DNA from: Arthrobacter luteolus NBRC 107841
GTDB taxonomy: Bacteria; Actinomycetota; Actinomycetes; Actinomycetales; Micrococcaceae
DNA: 64,000 nt
NCBI RefSeq assembly: GCF_001552075.1
Contig: NZ_BCQM01000010.1
Coordinates: 37,225 to 101,224, forward strand
Direction of reading: 5' to 3'
The notes under the pieces are model-generated. The model was not told the DNA's origin. It was given only the letters and a program-made list of their open reading frames with translations, and made no database searches. Both the position numbers and the translations under genes were made by a program. Of this stretch, positions 33,852 through 42,681 are shown piece after piece; the stretch's first letter is position 1, and each line of letters begins with the position of its first letter.

Positions 33852-35015
33852 ATGCCGGACTTTGAGCTCAGCGAGGAACACCAGGTGCTCTCGGACACGG
33901 TCCGGGAATTTGCCGACGAGGTGGTGGCCCCGGTCTCCGCCAAGCACGACGAGGAGCACAGCTTCCCCTATAAGGTGGTGGCGCAGATGGGGGAGATGGG
34001 CCTTTTCGGGCTTCCCTTCCCTGAGGAATACGGCGGTATGGGCGGCGACTACTTTGCCCTGGCCCTTGCCCTGGAGCAGCTGGCCCGGGTGGACCAGTCG
34101 GTGGCCATCACGCTGGAAGCCGGTGTTTCCCTCGGTGCCATGCCGATCTACCGCTTCGGCACCGAGGAACAAAAGCAGCAGTGGCTGCCGGCCCTGGCCG
34201 AGGGAACCGCGCTCGCAGGGTTCGGACTCACCGAACGCGAAGCGGGTTCCGACGCCGGCGGCACCAAAACCACCGCCCGCCTGGCGGAGGGGGAATGGGT
34301 GATCAACGGCAGCAAGGAATTCATCACCAACTCCGGCACTGACATCACCTCCCTGGTCACCGTCACTGCCGTCACCGGCACCTCCGAAGAACCCGACGGA
34401 ACCGTGCGCAAACAAATCTCCACGCTCGTCGTCCCGGCCGGAACCCCAGGGTTCACCGTGGAGAAGCCCTACAACAAGGTGGGCTGGAACGCCTCGGACA
34501 CGCATCCGCTGACCCTGGATCATGTGCGCGTGCCGCAGGAGAACCTGCTGGGAGCCGAGGGCCGCGGATTCGCCAACTTCCTGCAGATCCTGGATGAGGG
34601 CCGGATCGCGATCGCAGCGCTGGCCACCGGGGCCGCGCAGGGCTGCGTGGACGAGGCCCTGCGTTACGCGTCGGAACGTTATGCCTTCGGTGCGCCCATC
34701 GGCAGCAACCAGTCCATCGCCTTCAAGATCGCGCGGATGCAGACCCGGGCGCACACCGCCCGGCTTGCCTACTATGACGCCGCGGCCCGGATGCTTGCCG
34801 GCAAACCGTTCAAGACCCAGGCAGCCATGGCTAAGCTGATCGCGGGAGAAGCCGCCATGGACAACGCACGGGATGCAACCCAGGTCTTTGGCGGCTACGG
34901 TTTCATCAACGAGTTCACGGTGGCACGGCATTACCGCGACTCGAAGATCCTCGAAATCGGTGAAGGCACTTCCGAGGTTCAGCTGATGCTGATTGCCCGT
35001 GAACTGGGGCTCTGA
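33852..35015 (+). CDS. fadE19: Acyl-CoA dehydrogenase for short or branched acyl-CoA
   Basis: The 387-residue FAD enzyme has standard ACAD motifs GFGLTEREAGSDAGGTKTTA, KEFITNSGTDITSLV, YNKVGWNASDTHPLTLD and QVFGGYGFINEFTVARHYRD. By operon position it is the isovaleryl-CoA or 2-methyl-branched acyl-CoA dehydrogenase of leucine/isoleucine breakdown. The canonical catalytic glutamate is present in EIGEGTSEVQ; in classical isovaleryl-CoA dehydrogenases this position is not glutamate, so a 2-methyl-branched or short-chain substrate is also possible. The start is ATG 33852 after GAAGGAG. The symbol follows the syntenic mycobacterial gene. Confidence 0.9.
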   Translation: MPDFELSEEHQVLSDTVREFADEVVAPVSAKHDEEHSFPYKVVAQMGEMGLFGLPFPEEYGGMGGDYFALALALEQLARVDQSVAITLEAGVSLGAMPIYRFGTEEQKQQWLPALAEGTALAGFGLTEREAGSDAGGTKTTARLAEGEWVINGSKEFITNSGTDITSLVTVTAVTGTSEEPDGTVRKQISTLVVPAGTPGFTVEKPYNKVGWNASDTHPLTLDHVRVPQENLLGAEGRGFANFLQILDEGRIAIAALATGAAQGCVDEALRYASERYAFGAPIGSNQSIAFKIARMQTRAHTARLAYYDAAARMLAGKPFKTQAAMAKLIAGEAAMDNARDATQVFGGYGFINEFTVARHYRDSKILEIGEGTSEVQLMLIARELGL

Positions 35016-35029
35016 AGCGGCGAAAGTTG

Positions 35030-35045
35030 GTCAACGGTGATTAAC
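35030..35045 (+). promoter_or_regulatory. Third operator-like element, before the CoA-transferase genes
   Basis: GTCAACGGTGATTAAC resembles the right palindrome of the TetR double operator (GTTAGTGGTCATTAAC), with GT at one end, ATTAAC at the other and the same 16-bp length. It lies 15 bp before the scoA start, between the dehydrogenase and CoA-transferase genes. An internal regulated promoter or a roadblock site is possible. Confidence 0.4.
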
Positions 35046-35059
35046 GAACGGACGGTTCC

Positions 35060-35857
35060 ATGATTGACAAGACAGTGGCGACGGCAGCGGACGCCGTGGC
35101 CGACATCCCCAGCGGCGCTTCCCTGGCCGTCGGCGGATTCGGGCTCTGCGGGATCCCCGTGGCCCTGATCGAGGCCCTGCACGATCAGGGCGCGGACCAG
35201 CTGGAAACGGTCAGCAACAACTGCGGCGTGGACGACTGGGGGCTCGGCCTGCTGCTGGCCGATCACCGGATCCGCCGCACTGTCAGTTCCTATGTGGGAG
35301 AGAACAAGGAATTCGCCCGGCAGTACCTGGCCGGCGAACTGGAGGTGGTCCTCACCCCGCAGGGCACCCTGGCCGAGAAGCTCCGGGCCGGCGGGGCAGG
35401 AATCCCGGCGTTCTACACCAGCGCCGGCGTCGGCACCCAGGTCAGCGAAGGCGGACTGCCGCAGAAGTACGACGCCGAGGGCGGCGTCGCGCAGGCATCG
35501 GAGCCCAAGGAGGTCCGCGCCTTCCGCGGCCAGGACTACGTCCTGGAAGAATCCCTGACCCCGGATTTTGCCCTGGTCCATGCCTGGAAGGGTGACCGGC
35601 ACGGCAACCTGGTGTTCCATGCCTCGGCCATGAACTTCAACCCGCTCTGCGCGATGGCCGGAAAGGTCACGATCGCCGAGGTCGAGGAACTGGTGGAAGC
35701 CGGTGACCTTGATGCCGGGGAGATCCATGTTCCGGGCATTTTTGTCCAGCGCGTGGTCCTTGCCGGTCCGGGGGAGAAACGAATCGAGAAGAAGACGGTG
35801 TCGGCACCCAGGACAGCAGACACTTCAGCCGGCACAGCACCCAGGAAAGGCCTGTAA
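35060..35857 (+). CDS. scoA: 3-oxoacid CoA-transferase subunit A
   Basis: The 265-residue subunit of a family I CoA-transferase has the family start [37 protein letters not shown], then [14 protein letters not shown], and [16 protein letters not shown]. It moves CoA from succinyl-CoA to an acid such as acetoacetate; in the M. tuberculosis homologue of this cluster, itaconate and succinate have also been discussed as substrates. It ends TAATG, sharing one base with subunit B, so the two are made together. Confidence 0.92.
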   Translation: MIDKTVATAADAVADIPSGASLAVGGFGLCGIPVALIEALHDQGADQLETVSNNCGVDDWGLGLLLADHRIRRTVSSYVGENKEFARQYLAGELEVVLTPQGTLAEKLRAGGAGIPAFYTSAGVGTQVSEGGLPQKYDAEGGVAQASEPKEVRAFRGQDYVLEESLTPDFALVHAWKGDRHGNLVFHASAMNFNPLCAMAGKVTIAEVEELVEAGDLDAGEIHVPGIFVQRVVLAGPGEKRIEKKTVSAPRTADTSAGTAPRKGL

Positions 35858-36498
35858 TGGCACTGACACGCAATGAACTCGCGGCCCGGGTGGCGCAGGA
35901 GCTGCAGAACGGGCAGTACGTGAACCTGGGTATTGGAATGCCCACCCTGATCCCCAACTACATTCCCGAGGGCGTGGAAGTGGTGCTGCACTCCGAAAAC
36001 GGGATCCTGGGCGTCGGGCCGTATCCGGAGGAGTCCGCGCTGGATCCTGACCTGATTAACGCCGGGAAGGAAACCGTGACCGTCAACCGGGGCGCGGCGT
36101 TCTTTGATTCCGCGGCGTCCTTCGGCATGATCCGCGGCGGGCACGTGGATGTTGCCGTGCTCGGCGCCATGGAGGTCGCCGCCAACGGGGACCTGGCCAA
36201 CTGGATGGTTCCCGGGAAAATGGTCAAGGGTATGGGCGGGGCCATGGACCTGGTCTTCGGGGCCAAACGGGTGATCGTCATGATGGAGCACCTGGACCGC
36301 AGCGGCGCGCCGAAGATCGTCTCCGAATGTTCCCTCCCGCTGACCGGCCGCGGCTGCGTGGACCTGATCATCACCGACCTTGCGGTGATCGAAGTGGGCC
36401 CGGAGTCCCTGGTGCTCCTGGAGACTGCCCCCGGAGTCACCGTGGAGGACGTGGTGGCCGCCACGGGAGCACCGCTGGAAGTGGCCCTTGGTGTCTGA
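35857..36498 (+). CDS. scoB: 3-oxoacid CoA-transferase subunit B
   Basis: The 213-residue subunit carries the catalytic glutamate that forms the enzyme-CoA thioester, in [49 protein letters not shown] and [16 protein letters not shown] are family marks. It pairs with subunit A. The last bases overlap the start of the MaoC gene. The predicted job is to activate acetoacetate, the end product of leucine catabolism, to acetoacetyl-CoA. Confidence 0.93.
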   Translation: MALTRNELAARVAQELQNGQYVNLGIGMPTLIPNYIPEGVEVVLHSENGILGVGPYPEESALDPDLINAGKETVTVNRGAAFFDSAASFGMIRGGHVDVAVLGAMEVAANGDLANWMVPGKMVKGMGGAMDLVFGAKRVIVMMEHLDRSGAPKIVSECSLPLTGRGCVDLIITDLAVIEVGPESLVLLETAPGVTVEDVVAATGAPLEVALGV

Positions 36499-37042
36499 GC
36501 CCCGGACGCCGGCGGGCGGCCCGGGGCTGGCCGGCCAGCCGGACGGACCGAAGCGCGTGGTTCTCCAGCGTGGCCTCTGGTTCGAGGAACTGGAGCCCGG
36601 AACGGTGTACGCGCACCGTCCCGGCCGGACCCTCACCGAAGCGGACAACGTCCTGTTCAGCACGCTCACCATGAATTCCCAGCCGCTGCACCTGGACGCG
36701 GCCTACAGCGCCGGGCAGCCTTTCGGGCAGCGGCTGGTGAACTCCATGCTCACACTTGCGGTGATGGTCGGGCAGTCCGTGGGGCAGCTGACCCAGGGCA
36801 CCCTGGTGGCGCAGCTGGGCCTCACCGACGTGGCGTTTCCGCTTCCGCTGTTCCACGGGGACACCCTGTATTCGCAGACCCGGGTGGCGGCCAAGCGGAT
36901 CTCCGGGTCCCGCCCCGGCCAGGGGATCGTGACGCTGGAACACGCCGGATTCAATCAGGACGGCGCCGTAGTGGCCACGTTCTCCCGGACCGCCCTGATG
37001 TGGACGGAGTCCGGTTACCAACAGGCCCGGAACGGGAGCTGA
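36491..37042 (+). CDS. MaoC-like (R)-specific enoyl-CoA hydratase
   Basis: The 183-residue hot-dog-fold hydratase has [30 protein letters not shown], where D and the downstream N/H region form the MaoC active site, and [30 protein letters not shown]. In the syntenic mycobacterial cluster the equivalent enzyme hydrates 3-methylglutaconyl-CoA and mesaconyl/itaconyl-type CoA esters. The start is GTG 36491, overlapping the scoB end by 8 bp; a TTG at 36488 is also possible. It is followed after 86 bp by the lyase that would cleave its product. Confidence 0.88.
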   Translation: MSEPRTPAGGPGLAGQPDGPKRVVLQRGLWFEELEPGTVYAHRPGRTLTEADNVLFSTLTMNSQPLHLDAAYSAGQPFGQRLVNSMLTLAVMVGQSVGQLTQGTLVAQLGLTDVAFPLPLFHGDTLYSQTRVAAKRISGSRPGQGIVTLEHAGFNQDGAVVATFSRTALMWTESGYQQARNGS

Positions 37043-37128
37043 ACCGGTTCAACGGGTAACCGCCCGGCGCCCGCACCGGTAAGTTGGAGAAGCCTTGGAA
37101 GTCGAAGCCGCGTAAGGAGCACCCCAAC

Positions 37129-37947
37129 ATGACCACCTTTCCCATGGGACCCGCACTGCTGTTCTGTCCCGCGGACCGGCCGGACCGGTTTGCCAAGGCC
37201 GCAGAGCGTGCAGACGCCGTGATCCTGGATCTGGAAGACGCCGTCGCCTTCGAAGCCAAGGAACAGGCACGGGAGAACCTGGCTGCCTCCGCCCTGGACC
37301 CGGACAAGACGATCGTGCGCGTGAACCCCGTGAGCAGCACTTCCTTCCGCGCGGACCTGGAAGCGCTCGCCGCCACCAACTACCGGTACGTGATGGCTGC
37401 CAAGGCCGAGGACCCGGGGGAGATCGGGCACGCCCTGCGGCACGTCAGCGTGATCGCCCTGGTGGAGACTGCCCTGGGGGTGCTGCGTGCCGCAGACCTC
37501 GCCCGGGAAAAGAACGTTGAGGCCTTGATGTGGGGAGCCGAGGACCTGCTGGCCTCCCTGGGCGGAGAATCCAGCCGGACCGCGCAGGGCAGCTACCGCG
37601 GGGTGGCCGTCCATGCCCGGTCCACGGTGCTGCTGGCTGCCGGAGCGTACGGAAAGGGTGCCATCGACTCCATCTACGGCAACATTGCGGATACCGCCGG
37701 GCTGGCGGAGGAAGCACGCGACGGCGCCGCGTCCGGTTTTGCTGCCAAGGCCTGCATCCATCCCGGCCAGGTCGCCGCGGTCCGCGCTGCCTACGCGCCC
37801 TCCGACGAGGAAAAGGCCTACGCCCGGGAGCTGCTCGAAGCAGCCCGCGGCCAGGGCGGAGTTTTCAGTTTCCGCGGCGAAATGATCGACGGACCGCTGC
37901 TCCGCCAGGCAGAGCAGACGCTGCGCCGGGCAGGTATTCCGGGCTAA
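37129..37947 (+). CDS. HpcH/HpaI (CitE-like) beta-hydroxyacyl-CoA lyase
   Basis: The 272-residue Mg2+-dependent lyase has the CitE-like start MGPALLFCPADRPDRFAKAAERADAVILDLEDAV with metal-binding acids, the substrate arginine in KTIVRVNP, IALVETALGVLRAADLA, MWGAEDLLASLGGESSRT, and the C-terminal GFAAKACIHPGQV. It cleaves beta-hydroxyacyl-CoAs; the M. tuberculosis counterpart is reported to act on (S)-citramalyl-CoA and (R)-HMG-CoA. Here it would give acetyl-CoA plus acetoacetate or pyruvate. The start is ATG 37129 after AAGGAG; a frame extension to 37084 lacks support. Confidence 0.9.
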   Translation: MTTFPMGPALLFCPADRPDRFAKAAERADAVILDLEDAVAFEAKEQARENLAASALDPDKTIVRVNPVSSTSFRADLEALAATNYRYVMAAKAEDPGEIGHALRHVSVIALVETALGVLRAADLAREKNVEALMWGAEDLLASLGGESSRTAQGSYRGVAVHARSTVLLAAGAYGKGAIDSIYGNIADTAGLAEEARDGAASGFAAKACIHPGQVAAVRAAYAPSDEEKAYARELLEAARGQGGVFSFRGEMIDGPLLRQAEQTLRRAGIPG

Positions 37948-38026
37948 ACGGAGGCATTCAGTGCGCGGCGGGGATAAGTTTGTGCGCGCACGGGACTCAG
38001 CGGGGTGCTCCCGCTGATACTGGGGT

Positions 38027-38704
38027 ATGCGCATAGTCATAGCTGGAGCCCACGGGCAGATTGCACGCGAACTCGGCCGCCTCCTGGTAGCCGCTGACAA
38101 CGATGTAGCGGGGCTGATCCGCAATCCGGACCAGGCCTTTGACCTGGAAGCAGACAGGGTAGCCCCCGTGGTCCTGGACCTGGAGAACAGCACCACGGAG
38201 GATGTCACCCAGGTCCTCACCGGAGCAGACCTCGCCATTTTCGCGGCCGGAGCCGGCCCGGGAAGCAGCATTGCACGCAAGGACAGCGTGGACCGAGGCG
38301 GAGCGGTCCTGTTCGCAGAGGCCGCGGAGCTGGCCGGTGTGGCGCGGCTGATCCAGGTTTCCTCCATGGGGACGGACGCGGTCCGCGGCGGCCGGCGCCC
38401 GGACGGACTCGCCGACGCGATGTACGCCTATCTGGTGGCCAAGCTGGCAGCAGAAGAGGACCTCGAGGCACGCGACGCCCTGGACTGGACCATCGTGCGG
38501 CCAGGGATGCTGACCAACGGCGAGCCCGTGGGTCTGGTGGACCTGGCTGTCGATGTCCCGCAGAACACCATTCCCCGGCATGACGTCGCGGCAGTGTTGG
38601 CAGAGCTGGTCAGCAGCGGGCGGGGCGGCGGCCAGGTGCTGGAGCTGGTCACTGGAACAGAACCCATTCCGGACGCCGTCGCTGCCCTGCCCGTCGCTTT
38701 GTGA
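38027..38704 (+). CDS. NAD(P)-binding SDR-like protein (NmrA/YwnB type)
   Basis: The 225-residue atypical short-chain dehydrogenase starts with the nucleotide-binding motif [17 protein letters not shown] (G-x2-G-x2-A type). It continues with [25 protein letters not shown] and [14 protein letters not shown]. Such proteins act as oxidoreductases or redox sensors; the substrate is unknown. ATG 38027 has no ribosome site, and GATACT ends 5 nt before it, which suggests a (near-)leaderless mRNA. The gene lies between the catabolic operon and dxr. Confidence 0.85.
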   Translation: MRIVIAGAHGQIARELGRLLVAADNDVAGLIRNPDQAFDLEADRVAPVVLDLENSTTEDVTQVLTGADLAIFAAGAGPGSSIARKDSVDRGGAVLFAEAAELAGVARLIQVSSMGTDAVRGGRRPDGLADAMYAYLVAKLAAEEDLEARDALDWTIVRPGMLTNGEPVGLVDLAVDVPQNTIPRHDVAAVLAELVSSGRGGGQVLELVTGTEPIPDAVAALPVAL

Positions 38705-38751
38705 GGCACAGCGGCGGCGCAAGGCAGAACCGCATGCGGGATACTTGGAGC

Positions 38752-40050
38752 ATGCAGAATCCCGAGGCTTCCGATTCCCAGTTCCGTGCAGAAGGTTCCG
38801 GTGCGCCCGGCCGCCACCGGGGAACCCCAGCGCCATCCCGGATCTGGGGTGCGGATGCCGGTGCGCCCGAAGCTGCGCCCCGCCGTGTGGTGCTGCTCGG
38901 ATCGACCGGTTCGATCGGAACCCAGGCCATCGACGTCGCCGATGCCGCACCCGGGCGCTTCGACATCGTGGCCCTGGCCGCGGGCGGCGGCAACCTGGAA
39001 CTGCTGGCCCGGCAGGCAGTCCACACCCGGGCGGACGCCGTCGGCTGCGCCGCGGTGGATCTGCCTACCCTGAAGGCCGCGGTTGCACGGGCGGCTGCCG
39101 AGGTTTCGGTCACCGGCTACGATCCGGAATTGTTCGTGGGCGCCGGTGCAGCCACCGCCGTCGCTGCGTGGCCGGAGGCGGACGTTGTGCTCAACGGCAT
39201 GACCGGATCGATCGGGCTGGAACCGACCCTCGCGGCACTGGCCGCCGGGCATCTGCTGGCGTTGGCCAACAAGGAATCCCTGATCGTGGGCGGTGCCCTG
39301 GTAAAGCGGGCCGCTCGCCCCGGCCAGCTGGTGCCGGTGGATTCTGAACACTCCGCACTGGCCCAGGCCCTGCGCTCCGGCGCCCCGGAGGAAGTTGACC
39401 GGCTGGTGGTCACGGCGTCCGGGGGGCCGTTCCGCGGCCGGGCACGCGAAGAACTGGCGGACGTCACACCGGAACAGGCGCTGGCCCACCCGACCTGGAA
39501 GATGGGCCGGATGGTCACCACCAACTCGGCCTCCATGGTCAACAAGGCCCTTGAGGTGATCGAAGCGCACCTGCTGTTCGATATTCCACTGGACCGGATC
39601 GACGTTGTGGTCCATCCCCAGTCGGTGGTGCATTCCATGGTGCAGTTCATCGACGGCTCCACCATCGCGCAGGCCTCGCCGCCGGATATGCGGCTGCCCA
39701 TCGCCCTGGGAATGGGCTGGCCGCACCGGGTGCCGGGCGCCGCTGCGCCCTGCGACTGGACCAGGGCCGCGGAGTGGACCTTCGAACCCCTCGACGAAGA
39801 CGCTTTTCCGGCAGTGCGCCTGGCGAAGGAGGCAGCAGCCTCCGGTGGAACCGGCATGGCCGTTTACAACGCAGCGAACGAGGAAGCCGTGGATGCCTTC
39901 CATGACGGACTCATTGGATTCACAGACATAGTTGATACGATCTCGGCCGTGCTGTCAGAGCACACCGACTCAGGCCCACTGACCCTGGAATCGGTGCTGG
40001 CCGCTGAAAAATGGGCACGCTCCGCCGCCCGCGCCCGCTGCGGCAGGTAA
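38752..40050 (+). CDS. dxr: 1-deoxy-D-xylulose 5-phosphate reductoisomerase
   Basis: The 432-residue enzyme turns DXP into MEP, the committed step of the MEP isoprenoid pathway, with NADPH and a divalent metal. The N-terminal domain has [17 protein letters not shown]. The catalytic domain has [44 protein letters not shown] and [34 protein letters not shown] 38752 gives a 42-residue polar extension before the Rossmann domain. GATACT ends 6 nt upstream and GGAG is only 1-2 nt away, so a leaderless mRNA is likely. It is followed by rseP and later ispG, also of the MEP pathway. Confidence 0.96.
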   Translation: MQNPEASDSQFRAEGSGAPGRHRGTPAPSRIWGADAGAPEAAPRRVVLLGSTGSIGTQAIDVADAAPGRFDIVALAAGGGNLELLARQAVHTRADAVGCAAVDLPTLKAAVARAAAEVSVTGYDPELFVGAGAATAVAAWPEADVVLNGMTGSIGLEPTLAALAAGHLLALANKESLIVGGALVKRAARPGQLVPVDSEHSALAQALRSGAPEEVDRLVVTASGGPFRGRAREELADVTPEQALAHPTWKMGRMVTTNSASMVNKALEVIEAHLLFDIPLDRIDVVVHPQSVVHSMVQFIDGSTIAQASPPDMRLPIALGMGWPHRVPGAAAPCDWTRAAEWTFEPLDEDAFPAVRLAKEAAASGGTGMAVYNAANEEAVDAFHDGLIGFTDIVDTISAVLSEHTDSGPLTLESVLAAEKWARSAARARCGR

Positions 40051-40081
40051 GCGAAGTCCGCTCTGATCCAAAGGAAGTCCG

Positions 40082-41422
40082 TTGAGCGTTTTACTCTTTA
40101 TCCTGGGCGTGCTGTTCGTGGCGGTCGGGATCGCAGTGTCGATTGCGCTGCATGAGGTTGGCCACCTGGTACCCGCCAAGGCCTTCAAGGTGCGCGTCAC
40201 CCAGTACATGATCGGTTTCGGTCCCACGGTCTTCTCCCGGCGCCGCGGTGAAACCGAATACGGTTTCAAGGCGCTTCCGCTGGGCGGCTACGTTTCGATG
40301 GTGGGTATGTTCCCGCCCAACAAGGAAACGGCCGACGGCGGTGTCCGCCGGTCCAGCACCGGGATGTTCCAGCAGCTGGCCGTCGACGCCCGGCAGGCCG
40401 AAACCGACCGGTTGGAACCGGGGGACGAAGACCGCGTTTTCTACAAGCTGCCGGTGTGGAAACGGATCATCATCATGCTAGGCGGGCCGTTTATGAACCT
40501 GCTGATCGGGATCGTCCTTTTTGCCGTCCTGCTGATGGGCTTCGGCACCGCCCAGAGCACCACCACCCTGGCCTCGGTCAGCGAATGCGTGGTCACGGGC
40601 AGCCAGGCAGCGGCCGGGCAGGCGGAGTGCACGGAGTCCGATCCCGCGGCTCCGGCGCACCAGGCAGGGCTGCTGCCCGGGGACAAGATCACTGGCTTCG
40701 ACGGTAAGCCGGTGGAAGGCTGGGCCGAACTCTCGGAGCTGATCCGCGAGGCAGCCGGCCGAAGTGTCACCGTGACCTATGAGCGCGAAGGCGTGGAGGC
40801 TGAAGCCGCCATTACGCCGCTGCTCACCGAACGTCCCGTGACTGAGGAGGACGGCACAGTGGTCCTGGACGAAAGCGGCAACCCGGTGACCCAGGAAGTG
40901 GGCTTCATCGGCGTCGGTTCGCAGACCGCCCTGGTGCGCCAGCCCGCCACCGAAGTCCTGCCGATGGTGGGCGAGAACCTGCAGGGGATTGCCGGCGTCG
41001 TTATCAACCTGCCCCAGCGGCTGGCTGATGTGGCGCAGGCTGCTTTCTCCTCCGAGGAACGCGATCCCAACGGGCCTATGAGTGTTGTGGGAGTGGGCCG
41101 GATCGCCGGGGAGATCTCCTCGATGGAGGAGGCTCCGGTCCAGAACCGGGTTGCGACGCTGATCGGCCTGGTCGGCAGCGTTAACCTGGCTTTGTTCGTC
41201 TTCAACCTGATCCCGCTGCTGCCGCTCGACGGCGGACACGTTGCCGGCGCGCTGTGGGAAGGCCTGCGGCGGCGGGTCGCCAAACTCTTCAAGCGGCCGG
41301 ACCCCGGACCCTTCGACATGGCGAAGCTGCTGCCGGTGACCTACGCCGTGGCTGTGCTGCTGATGGGTATGGGAGCCCTGCTGATCTATGCGGACATCGT
41401 GAAGCCGGTCAGCCTCTTCTAG
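40082..41422 (+). CDS. rseP: Site-2 protease RseP/Rip1-like
   Basis: The 446-residue membrane zinc protease does regulated intramembrane proteolysis of anti-sigma factors or division proteins. The zinc motif HEVGH is at residues 24-28 in TM1. A second membrane helix follows MLGGPFMNL, and a PDZ domain lies at about residues 170-260 (LLPGDKITGFDGKPVEGWAEL). The third metal ligand motif is in NLIPLLPLDGGHV. The start is TTG 40082 after AAGGAAG. dxr-rseP-ispG is the conserved actinobacterial order, but here three small genes lie between rseP and ispG. Confidence 0.95.
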   Translation: MSVLLFILGVLFVAVGIAVSIALHEVGHLVPAKAFKVRVTQYMIGFGPTVFSRRRGETEYGFKALPLGGYVSMVGMFPPNKETADGGVRRSSTGMFQQLAVDARQAETDRLEPGDEDRVFYKLPVWKRIIIMLGGPFMNLLIGIVLFAVLLMGFGTAQSTTTLASVSECVVTGSQAAAGQAECTESDPAAPAHQAGLLPGDKITGFDGKPVEGWAELSELIREAAGRSVTVTYEREGVEAEAAITPLLTERPVTEEDGTVVLDESGNPVTQEVGFIGVGSQTALVRQPATEVLPMVGENLQGIAGVVINLPQRLADVAQAAFSSEERDPNGPMSVVGVGRIAGEISSMEEAPVQNRVATLIGLVGSVNLALFVFNLIPLLPLDGGHVAGALWEGLRRRVAKLFKRPDPGPFDMAKLLPVTYAVAVLLMGMGALLIYADIVKPVSLF

Positions 41423-41457
41423 CCTCTGGTTTCAAAACTGATTGAAGCGTATTTAGG

Positions 41458-41486
41458 TTGTAATTCAATTTGCAAGCGAATATGGT
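41458..41486 (+). promoter_or_regulatory. Promoter of the SatD-like gene, leaderless geometry
   Basis: TTGTAA (41458-41463) and TATGGT (41481-41486) are separated by exactly 17 bp in an AT-rich island. The expected start of transcription, 7 nt after the -10 box, is the A of ATG 41493. Confidence 0.65.
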
Positions 41487-41492
41487 TTCATC

Positions 41493-42128
41493 ATGTTCGT
41501 TATGACGATTGACCAGAAGGACAGCCGTAATACCGCGGACCGTGTGCCCGAGCTCCTCCGGCATCTGCGCGGACTGGACCTTGACCTGCCGTTCGAACGG
41601 ACGGTGGGGGATGAAGTGCAGGCTGCCGCGTCCTCGGCGGCGGTGGTGGTCGACGCCGCCCTGCAGGTCCTTCGTCTCGGGGGCTGGTCTGTCGGGATCG
41701 GCGCCGGAACCGTGGACCTGCCCCTCCCGGCGTCCTCCCGGGAGGCCGGGGGAGACGCGTTCATCGCGGCGCGCACCGCCGTCGAGCGGGCAAAGAAAAC
41801 CGGAGACCGGCCGCCCCTCGCCGTCGCCGTGGCGGAGCCGTCCCCGGGCGCCGGGCCAGCCGCTGCGGCCGCCGACGCCGAGGCGGTCCTGGTGCTGATC
41901 GCCCGGCTGGTCCGCGACCGGACGGAAGCCGAATGGCGCATCCTGGAACACGTCGAACCGCTCAAATGGGGAGCGCAGACAGCGGCAGCCCGTAAGCTCG
42001 GCATCAGCTCCCAGGCAGTCAGCAACGCCGTCCAGCGCGCCGGCTGGAACGAGGAATGGGCAGCCAGGCCCGCTGCGGCAGCCCTGCTGGAGCGGGTGGA
42101 ACGGGTAGTGGCCGGAGAAACGCCCTGA
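41493..42128 (+). CDS. SatD-like protein with C-terminal helix-turn-helix
   Basis: The 211-residue protein is tentatively assigned. The pattern of an early TIDQKDSRNTADR, then TVGDEVQ, GIGAGTV, and AFIAARTAVERAK follows the layout of SatD-family proteins. The C-terminus is an HTH (WGAQTAAARKLGISSQAVSNAVQRAGW), suggesting DNA binding. It is followed by a small membrane protein whose C-terminal motif recalls DUF3307 proteins, the usual neighbour of SatD. Function is unknown in all members. The mRNA is probably leaderless at ATG 41493; an ATG at 41502 is the alternative. Confidence 0.62.
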   Translation: MFVMTIDQKDSRNTADRVPELLRHLRGLDLDLPFERTVGDEVQAAASSAAVVVDAALQVLRLGGWSVGIGAGTVDLPLPASSREAGGDAFIAARTAVERAKKTGDRPPLAVAVAEPSPGAGPAAAAADAEAVLVLIARLVRDRTEAEWRILEHVEPLKWGAQTAAARKLGISSQAVSNAVQRAGWNEEWAARPAAAALLERVERVVAGETP

Positions 42129-42190
42129 ACCGTCTCCGGATCCGGTGACCCCGGTCCGGCCGGTCCTGACAGGAAGAGGAAGGCAGCTGC

Positions 42191-42661
42191 ATGGAAGTCT
42201 TATGGATTGTGCTGGGCCTGGTGGTTGCTGCCGCCGGCGGATGGCCGGTGACAGCAGCCGTGCTCAGGGCCGCCCGTGCAGTGGAGGCGGCCCGTCCAGG
42301 CAGGGACCCCCGGCACGATCCCGCTGCCGACCAGGTGCATGAGCTGGCCGGTGGTGTTGCCCAGGAACGCTATGCGCCGCTGCCGCCCCTGCCCGCGCGG
42401 CCGCCGGCGCCGGCGGGGCCGGTGATCCTGCGCGGCGGCCTGGTCATCGGCTTCCTGGAGCGCCTGGCCGTCGCCACCGCTGTCCTGGCCGATGAACCCG
42501 TCGCGATCGCCTACGTGGTCGCCATCAAGGGACTGGGCCGGTACGCCGAGCTGAAGGAAACCCCCGCAGCGGCGGAGCGCTTCATCATCGGCACGCTGAC
42601 CTCGATGCTGTGGGCCGTGGGAGTTGCGGTGGCGGTGCGGACGGCGCTGCTGCCGGGCTGA
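42191..42661 (+). CDS. Small membrane protein with a DUF3307-like C-terminal motif
   Basis: The 156-residue protein has one N-terminal membrane segment (VLWIVLGLVVAAAGGWPVTAAVL), a Pro-rich middle, and a C-terminal part GGLVIGFLERLAVATAVLA, AYVVAIKGLGRYAELK and ERFIIGTLTSMLWAVGVAVAVR with two more segments. The GFLER and KGLGRYAELK...FIIGTL motifs resemble the C-terminus of DUF3307 membrane proteins, which sit beside SatD genes in other phyla. ATG 42191 follows AGGAAGG. Function is not known. Confidence 0.6.
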   Translation: MEVLWIVLGLVVAAAGGWPVTAAVLRAARAVEAARPGRDPRHDPAADQVHELAGGVAQERYAPLPPLPARPPAPAGPVILRGGLVIGFLERLAVATAVLADEPVAIAYVVAIKGLGRYAELKETPAAAERFIIGTLTSMLWAVGVAVAVRTALLPG

Positions 42662-42681
42662 GATACCTTAGGGTGGATTCC

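Noticed and set aside
32214..34931. 905-codon open frame antisense to accA1 and the acyl-CoA dehydrogenase
   Set aside because: Composition and lack of motifs mark it as a shadow of the plus-strand operon.
38701..38751. Longer dxr start
   Set aside because: It would overlap the previous gene's stop region, adds a non-conserved stretch, and ignores the GATACT/ATG 38752 geometry.
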